Source: Arenibacter algicola (lineage in GTDB: Bacteria; Bacteroidota; Bacteroidia; Flavobacteriales; Flavobacteriaceae). Taken from it: a DNA stretch of 64,000 bases. Shown here piece after piece: positions 6,517 through 14,326 of this stretch. Within the stretch, counting starts at the first letter, position 1; every line of letters begins with the position of its first letter. A model generated the notes under the pieces. The model saw only the letters and a list, made by a program, of their open reading frames with translations. It was not told the DNA's origin and did not search any database. A program made the translations under genes and the position numbers. Where the stretch lies: NCBI RefSeq assembly GCF_000733925.1, contig NZ_JPOO01000003.1, positions 2,604,001-2,668,000 of the forward strand, read 5' to 3'.

Positions 6517-7704
6517 TTATTCAAGTGTTTCCATTCCAAATAGGGCTTGAGTTATTAACCGATTTAAAGATTCCAAATTTCCTTGATGCCCTTCGTTCAG
6601 AGCTAAATAATATAAATCAGTGTCATCAATTATAATCTTGTGTTCAATTTCAAATAGTTCAGATGCTTGTTGATTTAGAATGAATCTTGCGACTCTCCCG
6701 TTACCATCAAGAAAAGGGTGAATTCTTAAAAATTGGTGATGAAAATGGACTAATGCACTTATTTTGTTAGTTGGACTATCTTTCTTAATCTCTGTATAAT
6801 TAGTTCTCCACCATTCCAGAAGTCCAGTTGTTTCATCAGCTACTATTTCTGGTTCTGGCGGTATAAAAGTGGCATTTTCTATTCCAGTTGCAGTTGGACT
6901 TCCAATCCAAACTTTTTGTGTCCTTAATTCTCCTAATTGTGTTCCTTGTTCTCCAAATAGAAGTAATTTATGGAGTGTGCAAAGTTCCGCTAAATCTAAT
7001 TCACTCGAATTTATGTCACCTTTAGGAAATACTACTTTTATTTTATCTCTTCCACTTCTATCATTCTTCTTCACTAAGTCACTTGTACTTAGAGTGGTTT
7101 CATATGTCATGTTTGCGACTCGCTCAATTCTTTTAAGAGGAGACTTTATTGAGCTGAATCTTTTTCCAATTTCATCTAAAAGATATTCAGATTGTTTGTC
7201 AAGTAACTTTTTCAAAAAGTTGTTTTGTTGCGAGAAAAAACTTGTTTGTTCTTCCTTATTCATTTCAATTCCAAAAAGTTCAAGCCTAATCCCGTACCCC
7301 ATTGGACTATTTAAGAGAGCTACTATTCTTTCTTTATGGTATATTATGGCTTTCTTATCTTGCTGTGATGCTAATTCAATTAATTCTGTTCGTTCTCCTG
7401 GAGTAATATGTTGGTTAGTTATAAATACTATTCCATCTGCATCGTTTTTGTGGACTCCTTCCAAATCATGGTTGAATTTATCTTTAATATCCTTAAATGC
7501 CTTTTGATCAATCCCAAAATAGCATGCAGCAATATAGTCCCATCCATTCTTTTCACAAATGATATCCTTAAGTCCGTCTGGACCCCCTAATGGACATTGA
7601 GGATCGACAGATTCAAAGCCTTCCATGATTAGAATTTTGGCTCCCAATCTCTCAGCTTGGACATTTCCTCCTCTCCAGTTTATTAAATGTATTTCAGTAC
7701 GCAT
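6517..7704 (-). CDS. Fic family protein with an N-terminal defence-associated domain
   Basis: The 395-residue protein ends in a Fic domain with an intact active-site motif at 329-341 (HPFLDGNGRVARF, matching HPFx[D/E]GN[G/K]RxxR), which normally transfers AMP or another nucleotide part to a target side chain. Residues 1-160 form a separate domain with LINWRGGNVQAERLGAKIL, GGPDGLKDI and ITPGERTEL blocks, a domain I have seen on varied accessory-island proteins; it resembles a restriction-endonuclease fold but the E-x-K position reads AACYF, so catalysis is doubtful. No obvious [ST]xxxE[GN] inhibitory motif was identified. The gene fills one cassette (6444-7728) on its own. Confidence 0.85.
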   Translation of the reverse strand: MRTEIHLINWRGGNVQAERLGAKILIMEGFESVDPQCPLGGPDGLKDIICEKNGWDYIAACYFGIDQKAFKDIKDKFNHDLEGVHKNDADGIVFITNQHITPGERTELIELASQQDKKAIIYHKERIVALLNSPMGYGIRLELFGIEMNKEEQTSFFSQQNNFLKKLLDKQSEYLLDEIGKRFSSIKSPLKRIERVANMTYETTLSTSDLVKKNDRSGRDKIKVVFPKGDINSSELDLAELCTLHKLLLFGEQGTQLGELRTQKVWIGSPTATGIENATFIPPEPEIVADETTGLLEWWRTNYTEIKKDSPTNKISALVHFHHQFLRIHPFLDGNGRVARFILNQQASELFEIEHKIIIDDTDLYYLALNEGHQGNLESLNRLITQALFGMETLE

Positions 7705-7718
7705 ATATATTTTCTAAT

Positions 7719-7728
7719 GAGGTGTAAC
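7719..7728 (-). other. Cassette-start box of the Fic cassette
   Basis: The minus strand GTTACACCTC lies 15 bases before the Fic ATG and is perfectly complementary to the GAGGTGTAAC box at 6506-6515. A short palindrome (GCATCAATGATGC) lies just outside at 7738-7750. Confidence 0.7.
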
Positions 7729-7751
7729 AACGGGATAGCATCAATGATGCC

Positions 7752-7769
7752 ATCGTTTATTTGAACCTT
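7752..7769 (-). repeat. Junction motif copy 10
   Basis: The minus strand reads AAGGTTCAAATAAACGATG (one substitution in AAAGTTC). It lies downstream of the nuclease-like gene and just upstream of the Fic cassette start. Confidence 0.6.
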
Positions 7770-7805
7770 GACTTCAGCTTAGTTCTATATTGTCACCAGT
7801 GCTTT

Positions 7806-8882
7806 CTATAATTTAATTTCGTAATAGTCAATTTCATATCGATTACATAATTGCCTTTCCGAATCGTTTAATTTCCATGCAACAATAGTTGCCTTAATTT
7901 TAGAATATGTCAAAGGCTTCTTGAGTTGAGAGCACCTTAAAACTCGATACTTAATTGCTTGTTGTATTCCGGGCAAAACATTGTCAAGTTCAATTTCCAC
8001 AACTGTATTGGTCTGTCCATTTAGAGGTTCAAACAAGATGTCAACAAGGTCACCAGAAGTAAATTGATGCTCTATTTTTGCAATAAAATTTTTGGAGGAT
8101 AATCCAATAAGAGAAGGGTTTTTGGCTATGTATTCCTTTAATTTTTTATGAGCAGGGCTTTCTCCTCCTTTTCCATATTTTCGTTTTAACATGACCTTCT
8201 TTGTATAACTGCCCTTTATCGCTCCTTCTACTATGGGTCTTTCAATTGCATAATCTGGGAAGTCCGATTCCAATAGCTTTAAAATCATTGACTGTGTCGA
8301 TGCATTTTGAACTACTTGAACTAAATCATGTAAGATTGTTGCAACCTGCTCATCGGCTAAGTATCTGAATCGTCCTTGTTTCCAGTCAGGTTTGGATGAA
8401 TTATTATTGTTTTTGTGATAAAGCCAAAAATCAAGTTCCTTTGCTTCGTCCAATGTTAATCTCAATGATTGGTTTTTCTGTCCAATGATTTGATGGTGGT
8501 CATCAACCAGATCTTTAATCTTAAGAAATCCAACAATTTTTCTCTCCGATTCCGAAGTAGAGGGAAAACAGGTCGTTAATATGGCGATTTTTCCTTTGCC
8601 CGTTCTCAACATTCTAAATGGTTCACCTGTCTTGAATTTATTTCCGGGATTCCAAGTCCATGTTTCAAATAATGTACTTTCATTACATGGGTAATCCTCA
8701 ACTGGTCCTTTGAAACCTCTCTTATAGTACTTTTTGCACGAGCATGCAGGTTGACTGCACCATCGTCCTCTCCCTTTTTCTACATTGTAAATGATGTTTT
8801 GTATTTCACATCTTTGCTTAAAACCAACAAAAATGTCCTCATCACCATTGTTGTAAATTAAATTACATGCTATATTTTCCAT
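7806..8882 (-). CDS. Predicted PD-(D/E)XK nuclease-like protein with N-terminal Cys-rich region
   Basis: The 358-residue protein has two parts. The N-terminus is Cys-rich (WCSQPACSCKKYY and PCNES) and could bind zinc. The C-terminal about 125 residues start with SPAHKKLKEYI and contain GDLVDILFEP followed by a VVEIEL strand, the D...E-x-E arrangement seen in NucS-like and other PD-(D/E)XK nucleases, and then GIQQAIKYRVLRC. Its position in an island next to a Fic gene suggests a host-defence role, which is inference. The ATG at 8882 opens the frame; the next gene upstream is on the same strand with motif copies 11 and 12 between. Confidence 0.6.
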   Translation of the reverse strand: MENIACNLIYNNGDEDIFVGFKQRCEIQNIIYNVEKGRGRWCSQPACSCKKYYKRGFKGPVEDYPCNESTLFETWTWNPGNKFKTGEPFRMLRTGKGKIAILTTCFPSTSESERKIVGFLKIKDLVDDHHQIIGQKNQSLRLTLDEAKELDFWLYHKNNNNSSKPDWKQGRFRYLADEQVATILHDLVQVVQNASTQSMILKLLESDFPDYAIERPIVEGAIKGSYTKKVMLKRKYGKGGESPAHKKLKEYIAKNPSLIGLSSKNFIAKIEHQFTSGDLVDILFEPLNGQTNTVVEIELDNVLPGIQQAIKYRVLRCSQLKKPLTYSKIKATIVAWKLNDSERQLCNRYEIDYYEIKL

Positions 8883-9024
8883 TATCGATATCTATGGTAT
8901 CTGTGCTTTTCATCCTTGATTTTAATGCATTCTATTTCAGAAATTATGCGCACATGAATAGGCTTTTTTTCTCCAAACTACAACATATACATAAATTAAC
9001 ACTAACTATTCTATTATGGAAATA

Positions 9025-9041
9025 TGTTAATTTGAACTTTT
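9025..9041 (-). repeat. Junction motif copy 11 (degenerate 3' half)
   Basis: The minus strand reads AAAAGTTCAAATTAACATA. It lies 17 bases from copy 12, a second tandem pair. Confidence 0.5.
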
Positions 9042-9057
9042 ACGTATCTATGTTAAT

Positions 9058-9075
9058 AATCCTTTTTTGAACTTT
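9058..9075 (-). repeat. Junction motif copy 12, overlapping a stop codon
   Basis: The minus strand reads TAAAGTTCAAAAAAGGATT; its TAA is the stop of the small membrane protein gene at 9074-9259. Confidence 0.65.
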
Positions 9076-9259
9076 AGTCTTTCTGTTTTCTTAAATAAAA
9101 ACCATAAATGATACTCAGAATTAAGTAAATACCAATCCCTAGAACAAATGCATTGATATTTACATTGCCATCTGTTGAGATATTCAAAGCTTCTGTTATA
9201 ATACCTCCAGATAATAAACTAACTATTAACCTTACCCACCATTTCTTTATTAGAATCAT
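9074..9259 (-). CDS. Small two-helix membrane protein (61 aa)
   Basis: The 61-residue product starts MILIKKWWVRLIVSLLSGG and has two hydrophobic segments (about 9-24 and 36-54) followed by a basic tail. The ATG overlaps motif copy 13: the motif ends AAAGGATG and that ATG is the start codon, so the motif supplies the translation start region. No family recognised. Confidence 0.6.
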   Translation of the reverse strand: MILIKKWWVRLIVSLLSGGIITEALNISTDGNVNINAFVLGIGIYLILSIIYGFYLRKQKD

Positions 9260-9275
9260 CCTTTATTTGAACTTT
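9256..9275 (-). repeat. Junction motif copy 13, containing a start codon
   Basis: The minus strand reads AAAAGTTCAAATAAAGGATGA. It follows the box GTTTACAAC by 17 bases, and a small hairpin (GAACT/AGTTC) forms between box and motif. Confidence 0.75.
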
Positions 9276-9291
9276 TAGTTAGGAGTTCTTT

Positions 9292-9300
9292 GTTGTAAAC
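9292..9300 (-). other. Cassette-end box of the 116 aa gene
   Basis: The minus strand GTTTACAAC is exactly complementary to the cassette-start box GTTGTAAAC at 9708-9716. Unlike the other sites it is followed by only a short hairpin and then motif copy 13, so this attC seems shortened. Confidence 0.6.
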
Positions 9301-9305
9301 TGTGC

Positions 9306-9656
9306 TTATAAGTCCGATACTTTTCTTTTTAACCAATTCATAAAATCCTCTCTATGATATTCTTTCCATTCATTTGTCAGAAGGTACTCAGTTTCTCGGG
9401 TTTTAATTGGTTTTGCATAATATCTCGGATTTCCGTTTATCAGTCCGTTTTCTTTCAGAGATATTTTTTTGTCCACTTTTTTTAGAATAGGAAAGATTAC
9501 GTTAAAAGTAAATTTAGAGTAGTCTTTTTTCATTAAGTTTTGAATTTCATTTTCAGAAATTAAATCCTTTTCTAATATTATAGACATTGTATTCTTAACT
9601 AATTTTCCAATTTTTAATTTGTCAAGTTCTTTCTTTTCACTTTCTGATATTTCCAT
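9306..9656 (-). CDS. Hypothetical protein (116 aa) in a bounded cassette
   Basis: The protein is charged and helical with a C-terminal YYAKPIKTRETEYLLTNEWKEYHREDFMNWLKRK segment (two pieces) of the kind found at the end of some phage and restriction-associated proteins. No family is named. It is the only gene between the complementary boxes at 9292-9300 and 9708-9716, so its unit of movement is clear even though its role is not. Confidence 0.55.
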   Translation of the reverse strand: MEISESEKKELDKLKIGKLVKNTMSIILEKDLISENEIQNLMKKDYSKFTFNVIFPILKKVDKKISLKENGLINGNPRYYAKPIKTRETEYLLTNEWKEYHREDFMNWLKRKVSDL

Positions 9657-9707
9657 AATTCGGCTTTACTTTCTATGATTTTTTCAAATACGTACTGTTT
9701 TCGGCAT

Positions 9708-9904
9708 GTTTACAACGTTTCAACTAAAAACTGGACGGGTAAAGTAAACCATTGCTTGCTGTCTCGAACTAAGCCTAATCTTATTTTTTTGATTTAATTT
9801 TTGCTTAGCAAAAAGGATAAGATTCTGCGTCTTCATAAAATTAGGAAAAGCTTTCGACTAAGACCGAGCCCCGTATTGTTTTTAGTTGTTGTTATGTTGT
9901 AACC
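9708..9904 (-). other. Long attC-like recombination site (197 bp)
   Basis: Two nested inverted repeats are separated by short spacers: outer boxes GTTTACAAC (9708-9716) and GTTGTAAC (9896-9903, read on plus), inner 11 bp perfect arms CAACTAAAAAC (9721-9731) and GTTTTTAGTTG (9878-9888). Inside the loop is a further pair, AATCTTAT/ATAAGATT. The nested order and spacing match a long integron attC site of the VCR size range. It separates the YwqK-like gene from the 116 aa gene. Confidence 0.75.
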
Positions 9905-9912
9905 AGTTTAAT

Positions 9913-10257
9913 TTAATAATTCAATACGTTTTTTACATTCCCGTTTTTACAATACTCAATTGTTTCTCCTTTCAATTGACCATTTTTAAATCTCCATTCA
10001 AATATCTTTTCCCCACTTTCATAGTATTCAGTTGAAATTCCTTCTTGTATGCCATTTTTATAACCAATGTCAACATTTTTCTCGCCAGTTGGATAATAGC
10101 CAATACCACTAATTATAATATCATTCTTAAATTCCCAAATGATTGCTTTTTCTCCAGTCTTAAAGAATCTGGTTGCAGTTCCGTTTTTTTCTCCATTTTC
10201 ATAATGCCATTCAGAATATGTTCCGTCCTTATGGTATTCTTTTGTAATTCCATTCAA
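9913..10257 (-). CDS. YwqK-family (MORN_2-like repeat) protein, probably 5'-truncated
   Basis: The product consists of about five repeats of the type G-x-x-x-x-Y/F-x-x-x-G-E-K, e.g. GTATRFFKTGEKAIIWEFKNG-like units, typical of YwqK antitoxin-like proteins. The start at 10257 is TTG. The frame stays open upstream to about 10319 with one more repeat unit (EFYENGDLKFEWNHKNNQLNG in parts) but contains no ATG before an in-frame TGA, so the true 5' end was probably lost at a junction with the gene at 10361. Possibly non-functional. Confidence 0.65.
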   Translation of the reverse strand: MNGITKEYHKDGTYSEWHYENGEKNGTATRFFKTGEKAIIWEFKNDIIISGIGYYPTGEKNVDIGYKNGIQEGISTEYYESGEKIFEWRFKNGQLKGETIEYCKNGNVKNVLNY

Positions 10258-10360
10258 CTGGTTGTTTTTGTGATTCCATTCAAATTTTAAATCTCCGTTT
10301 TCATAGAATTCTTTTGTAATTCAGATTACGTTTGAGTAAAAAGTCCAGAATAGTTTAAGA

Positions 10361-11179
10361 TTAATTAAAAATAAACTCAACCGCTTTTTTTCCAAAAGGA
10401 GAAAGGTAGAGATGTTGAAAGGCATTGCTGCCTTTATAGGAATTTGATGTAGTGTCATGTTCAAAAACCCCTAAATTTCTCAAATCATGAGCCCAAAAAT
10501 CAAATTCGTCAATTTCAAAGCTTTCTAATAAGTTCTTTCGTTTAACTTTTATGGAATCCCTAACCCCTTCATTATCTATCAAATCATAATCTAACAATCT
10601 TGTTTGGTAATCTGAGTATGTTTCGTTCTTACTAGATTTATTCATTCCGTTGTCAAAATCTTCTCTTAGGCGTCTTCTTTCATTGTCAAATTTTCCGATT
10701 ATAGATTTATATTTTAGTTCTTCAAAGTACCAATGCTTGAGTAAGATTATGTGGTTTTCATTCAAGTTTGAAACTAGGTCCAAATATTTATCTACTAGGT
10801 TATAAGAAACAGGATTTAAAATTTGGTTCGCAGCCAGTTTCTTGAATCCTTTTAGTTTGAATTGAGAATTTGTTTGACTTACTTTTATTAACACTCGTTC
10901 AAAGAAATCTCCAAAATCTTCACTATCAACAATCTCAATATCAAAATCTGGTTTAACTTTTTTTATATAATCAGAAAATGCTAGAATGAAGTTTTCTGAG
11001 CGTTTTAGTTTAAGTCTGCCTCTAATTCCAAAAAATGTCTCCGTTATTAATGTTACTGCTCCAGTACCTAAAATAGGGTCTCCAGTAAGAACTCCAGCAG
11101 AAGCTGCGATTAAAACTTTAGACAATGTAGTCGCACTTTCTGGTAAAATATCTTTGTCCTTGTTTTTATTGGATTTCAT
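10361..11179 (-). CDS. Hypothetical protein (272 aa), Abi-like in outline
   Basis: Residues about 16-52 form a hydrophobic Gly/Ala-rich hairpin (TTLSKVLIAASAGVLTGDP), followed by long charged helices and a C-terminal winged-helix-like end (LYLSPFGKKAVEFIF). The layout resembles proteins of the DUF4393/Abi-alpha kind, but I cannot confirm that by eye. The ATG at 11179 is preceded by a degenerate junction motif (AAAACTTCAAATAATTAATG) and, 30 bases further, by the cassette-start box GTTACCAAC. Confidence 0.5.
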   Translation of the reverse strand: MKSNKNKDKDILPESATTLSKVLIAASAGVLTGDPILGTGAVTLITETFFGIRGRLKLKRSENFILAFSDYIKKVKPDFDIEIVDSEDFGDFFERVLIKVSQTNSQFKLKGFKKLAANQILNPVSYNLVDKYLDLVSNLNENHIILLKHWYFEELKYKSIIGKFDNERRRLREDFDNGMNKSSKNETYSDYQTRLLDYDLIDNEGVRDSIKVKRKNLLESFEIDEFDFWAHDLRNLGVFEHDTTSNSYKGSNAFQHLYLSPFGKKAVEFIFN

Positions 11180-11223
11180 TAATTATTTGAAGTTTTGGCT
11201 ATTTTAAAAATAGTTGGTAACGG

Positions 11224-12885
11224 GAGTCTGCGCAGCAACCCCATTTTTGATAAAAATAATAACTTCTAGGTTAGTTTAAGTGGATTATGGGAAGTATTGT
11301 CGTACCATAAATTTGGGACCTGAAGATTTGGTATATGGACCAGTAGGCTTAAATGGTCCAGAATTGGATGGTATATGGTCAACAATGGAAGTCCAAGCCC
11401 TTTTAGCCTGTTCTTTAGCTCTTTTGAGCCAAGTATGGACATAAGTCTTTTAAGGTTGTAGCAGATCATGATCAGGTTAACCTCGGAGAGGACATTTTCT
11501 TTACCCTTTATCAGGGTATAGGTGAAACCCCATTGTCTTTTCAGGGTCCCGAACTGGTGTTCCGTAATCTGTTGCCTAAGTCTATAGTATCCTGGATTTT
11601 CTTCCACTCTTTTTTGATTTTCTTCCAGGGCCTCTTGATAAATGGACCGCTCGATAAATCGTCCGTTCCTGTTTTTTGTACAGAGGTCCCTGAGGCCACA
11701 AGTTTTGCACGCCAGTCTGTTCTTGTAGTGTTTTATCCTGTGTCCCGCCTTATTGTAAATGGTACCATTGGTGTCCAAGGTCTTGCCAGCCGGGCAGGTG
11801 TAGGTGTCCTTTTCCTTATCGTAAACAAAGTCGATCATCGGGTAAAGTCCGTTGTGCTGTGAGGAGTGTTCCTTTGGCGAGGAGTAGGGCGTTATCCCGT
11901 TTTTGGTACATATGTCCAAATGCTTTGCCGTGGTATACCCCTTGTCGGTCAGGGTATTCATGTTCTCTACGCCCAATAGTGCTTTGGCGTCCAATGCCAT
12001 GGGGGAAAGTGCATGGGTGTCGTTCACGGTCCCGGTATCGTTGTTTACAAAGAGCTTGTGCCTTGCATCACAGCCCGCTTGTACGCAATAGCCCACATTG
12101 ATGATATTGCGGTGTAGAACCACGGCCTTGGCATCGGGGTCGGTCAGGCTGATCTGGCGCTCACCGCTCCCTTGCAATTGTCTTTCGATGTTACGGTAAT
12201 TTTCTTTTTTGGATTCTTGGAACGCTAGCTTGTTCTCGATTTCCTCTTGGTCCGCACCACAGTCCCCTTGGTCCAGCTGTTGTTGGTACTCCGTTATCTT
12301 GGCGTCGATATATTCGATGTGGCGGTCGATCTTGTTCTGGTTGAAATTGTTCTTGAGGGCATTTTGGGCCCTGATCTTGAAAGAGTCGATGGCAATGGTC
12401 TGCCCCTCGATGAGTTTCCAATCTTTTAACAGCACCACAAAATATCGAAAGGCCTGCTTAAAGGCCTTGGGATTGTCCTTTCTGAAATAGGCGATTTTCC
12501 TGGCCGATGGCCTTAGTCCCCTCAAGAGCCAAATAATCTCAAGGTTCACCTTGCAGGCATGTTCCAATTGGCGCGAGGTGCGCAGTCTGTTCTTATATCC
12601 GTAGAGATAGAGTTTGAGCATATCGGAGGAACGATAGGGCGGCCTTCCCTCGTCATTTAGAATGGCCTTGAAGCCCAGTTGGGCAAGTGGCAGGATATCC
12701 ACGAACATATCCACTATCCGCGCCCACGAATTGGGGCCCACTTCGGATTCGAAGTCCATCATTATAAGTTGGTCCCTATTGAAACCATTGATAAAATCCA
12801 TAATTAAAGTGTTGGTTTACAATACTTTAAGATAATTAATTTTTGGATTTTTCACAAGTAAAAAGGGAGGTTTTTGCGCAGTCTG
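11224..12885 (-). mobile_element. IS1182-family insertion sequence (1662 bp)
   Basis: Imperfect terminal inverted repeats lie at both ends: GAGTCTGCGCAGCAACC at 11224 and, read inward from 12885, CAGACTGCGCAAAAACC, with homology continuing for about 30 bases. A 4-base repeat ACGG flanks the element (11220-11223 and 12886-12889). Removing it restores an attC-like site whose inner arms are TGTATGAAATC and GATTCATACA, so the insertion is recent and hit the recombination site between two cassettes. Confidence 0.85.
11266..12801 (-). CDS. IS1182 family transposase
   Basis: The 511-residue transposase shows the IS1182 pattern: an N-terminal GRPPYRSSDMLKLYLYGY block, WLLRGLRPSARKIAYFRKDN, the first catalytic Asp in TIAIDSFKIRAQNA, a central VQAGCDARHKLFVNNDTGTVND block, a Cys-rich insert (CPAGKTL...CKTCGLRDLCTK) and a C-terminal EHQFGTLKRQWGFTYTL with the catalytic Glu. 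The length is typical and the frame is intact, so it may be active. It catalyses cut-and-paste movement of the IS that contains it. Confidence 0.92.
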   Translation of the reverse strand: MDFINGFNRDQLIMMDFESEVGPNSWARIVDMFVDILPLAQLGFKAILNDEGRPPYRSSDMLKLYLYGYKNRLRTSRQLEHACKVNLEIIWLLRGLRPSARKIAYFRKDNPKAFKQAFRYFVVLLKDWKLIEGQTIAIDSFKIRAQNALKNNFNQNKIDRHIEYIDAKITEYQQQLDQGDCGADQEEIENKLAFQESKKENYRNIERQLQGSGERQISLTDPDAKAVVLHRNIINVGYCVQAGCDARHKLFVNNDTGTVNDTHALSPMALDAKALLGVENMNTLTDKGYTTAKHLDICTKNGITPYSSPKEHSSQHNGLYPMIDFVYDKEKDTYTCPAGKTLDTNGTIYNKAGHRIKHYKNRLACKTCGLRDLCTKNRNGRFIERSIYQEALEENQKRVEENPGYYRLRQQITEHQFGTLKRQWGFTYTLIKGKENVLSEVNLIMICYNLKRLMSILGSKELKNRLKGLGLPLLTIYHPILDHLSLLVHIPNLQVPNLWYDNTSHNPLKLT

Positions 12886-12964
12886 ACGGTTTGTGTATGA
12901 ATCTGTAGCTTTGGTTTGCGTGATGGCTTTGCGGGGCTATGATTTCATACATATTGTTAGGTGC
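12886..12964 (-). other. attC-like site interrupted by the IS
   Basis: With the IS removed, the minus strand reads GCACCTAAC - AATA - TGTATGAAATC - loop of 37 - GATTCATACA - CAAACC - GTTACCAAC. ACCTAAC fits the integron R'' consensus RYYYAAC. The inner arms pair except for one unpaired A, the kind of extrahelical base that gives attC sites their strand polarity. The R' part now lies across the IS at 11213-11223. Confidence 0.75.
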
Positions 12965-13961
12965 TTTTTTTTATTTTCTCTTTTAATTTCTTTACATATT
13001 TAACAAGTTCCATAACATCCTTCTCTTTTGTCACTATTCTTTGGTTAACTTGGTATGATTCATCTTTAGATCTTTCAATGTATTTTGAATCTACGATTCC
13101 TTCAGTATGTTGAAGTAGGTGCCTTCTCTGGAATAGAATATTGATTCTTTCCAATTCGTTAGAAGATAGCCAGTCTGAATAAGATTCATTTATAATCTCT
13201 TTCCATAATGCCTCACCAACATCCAATTTTTGAAATGCATTAAATGGAATTTTTGATTTTGCATAAGGGTGCTTAGAATATGTTACTTCACAAAATCTTT
13301 GAAAAGCGACAACACAATCTAAAAGTCCTTTCTCAATTAATGACCGACAAGTGTTTTCAGCTTCGTCCTCACTAACTGCGGTTACAGCAGTTCTAACTAT
13401 TTCAATGTTTTCAATGGTCTTTTCTATCGTACTAACCGTGTTATTAAATGTTTCTTCAGCGGAATTGTGTCCACAGCAAGGACAGAAAAAACCACTTCCG
13501 ATTACAGCGTATCTGGTTTCACATTCAGAGCAAGTGATTTCCTGTTCAAGTTCTTCAAGAGCGGGTATTGGCAATATGTAAGTGTTAGAATTACCTGAAA
13601 CATTCATGGTCATTTTAATAAATGAATTTCTGGACTGCTGTCTATTGAAAGCCCTAGCATCATCCTTCATTGCCTTATTAATTCGCCCAGTAATTTGTCT
13701 AATTGCATTTTGGTTGGCCTCCTCTAGTTGTTCTGATGTCCACCAACTATCTGAATTGGCTTTATGTCCGCACTTTGGACAAAAAACTTCCTCGTCACTT
13801 ACCTTGTTGACCCAATCCTCCTCGTAAACTTTAAACCTATAAAGACATTCTTCATTTGGACATTCTTTATCCAAGTAACCTTTGTCATCAGCGTTAATAG
13901 TAACGGAGACTTTTCCTTCTTTTTGTATTTTATCCAGTTCTTTTAGAAGTTTCTCAAACAT
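12957..13961 (-). CDS. Zinc-ribbon and HEPN-like protein
   Basis: The 334-residue protein carries two CxxC zinc-ribbon pairs: C34-P-N-E-E-C with CPKCGH (about 61-66), and CSECETRY with CPCCGH (about 143-164). The C-terminal half is helical and contains FQRRHLLQHTEGIVDSKYI, which holds an R-x4-H pair as in HEPN ribonucleases, and then a coiled-coil-like end (VMELVKYVKKLKEKIKK). HEPN proteins often act as RNases in toxin and defence systems; activity here is inferred only from the motif. It is followed two bases upstream (same strand) by the small membrane-anchored gene at 13964, and the two share one cassette. Confidence 0.6.
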   Translation of the reverse strand: MFEKLLKELDKIQKEGKVSVTINADDKGYLDKECPNEECLYRFKVYEEDWVNKVSDEEVFCPKCGHKANSDSWWTSEQLEEANQNAIRQITGRINKAMKDDARAFNRQQSRNSFIKMTMNVSGNSNTYILPIPALEELEQEITCSECETRYAVIGSGFFCPCCGHNSAEETFNNTVSTIEKTIENIEIVRTAVTAVSEDEAENTCRSLIEKGLLDCVVAFQRFCEVTYSKHPYAKSKIPFNAFQKLDVGEALWKEIINESYSDWLSSNELERINILFQRRHLLQHTEGIVDSKYIERSKDESYQVNQRIVTKEKDVMELVKYVKKLKEKIKKST

Positions 13962-13963
13962 GG

Positions 13964-14311
13964 TTATAAAAGCTTGATTGTAATTAATGTGATGATAATT
14001 ATTAGGATTGCAATTCCAATAATTCCTTTTAGTCTATCGGACTTCTTAAGAGAATCAATGTGATCAATACATCTGTCATACGGTAGAAAGAACCCTCTCC
14101 AAGCATGATCAGGGGTGGATAAACACCAAAGTGTTTCACTTTCTTTACATTTATACGTATCGAAATAAACAGATTTATGAGACTTTCCCTGATCATTAGC
14201 TCTGATGGATTTACCATTACCCAATTTGAATGTCAATTTTTTATCGAATTCTAAAAATTGAGCTTCCGAATCAAAATTACTTATCTCTATGTTGAAGCAA
14301 TTGTCACACAT
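13964..14311 (-). CDS. Small membrane-anchored protein, partner of the HEPN-like gene
   Basis: I place the start at the ATG at 14311 (115 residues, MCDNCFNIEISNF...) because the upstream TTG at 14353 would put the cassette crossover box inside the gene. A CxxC pair opens the protein, the middle is soluble (GKSIRANDQGKSHKSVYF), and residues 95-113 form a C-terminal membrane anchor. It ends two bases before the HEPN-like gene, suggesting a two-gene operon in one cassette. Function unknown; antitoxin or sensor is possible. Confidence 0.6.
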   Translation of the reverse strand: MCDNCFNIEISNFDSEAQFLEFDKKLTFKLGNGKSIRANDQGKSHKSVYFDTYKCKESETLWCLSTPDHAWRGFFLPYDRCIDHIDSLKKSDRLKGIIGIAILIIIITLITIKLL

Positions 14312-14326
14312 TTGATTTTCCTTATT

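Noticed and set aside
266..9275. Reading the recurrent motif as a CRISPR repeat array
   Set aside because: The spacing is irregular (tens to thousands of bases), the intervals are genes and there are no cas genes.
266..9275. Reading the motif as a Shine-Dalgarno signal (AAAGGA)
   Set aside because: The G is replaced by C in many copies, and the distance to the start codon varies from zero to about 80 bases.
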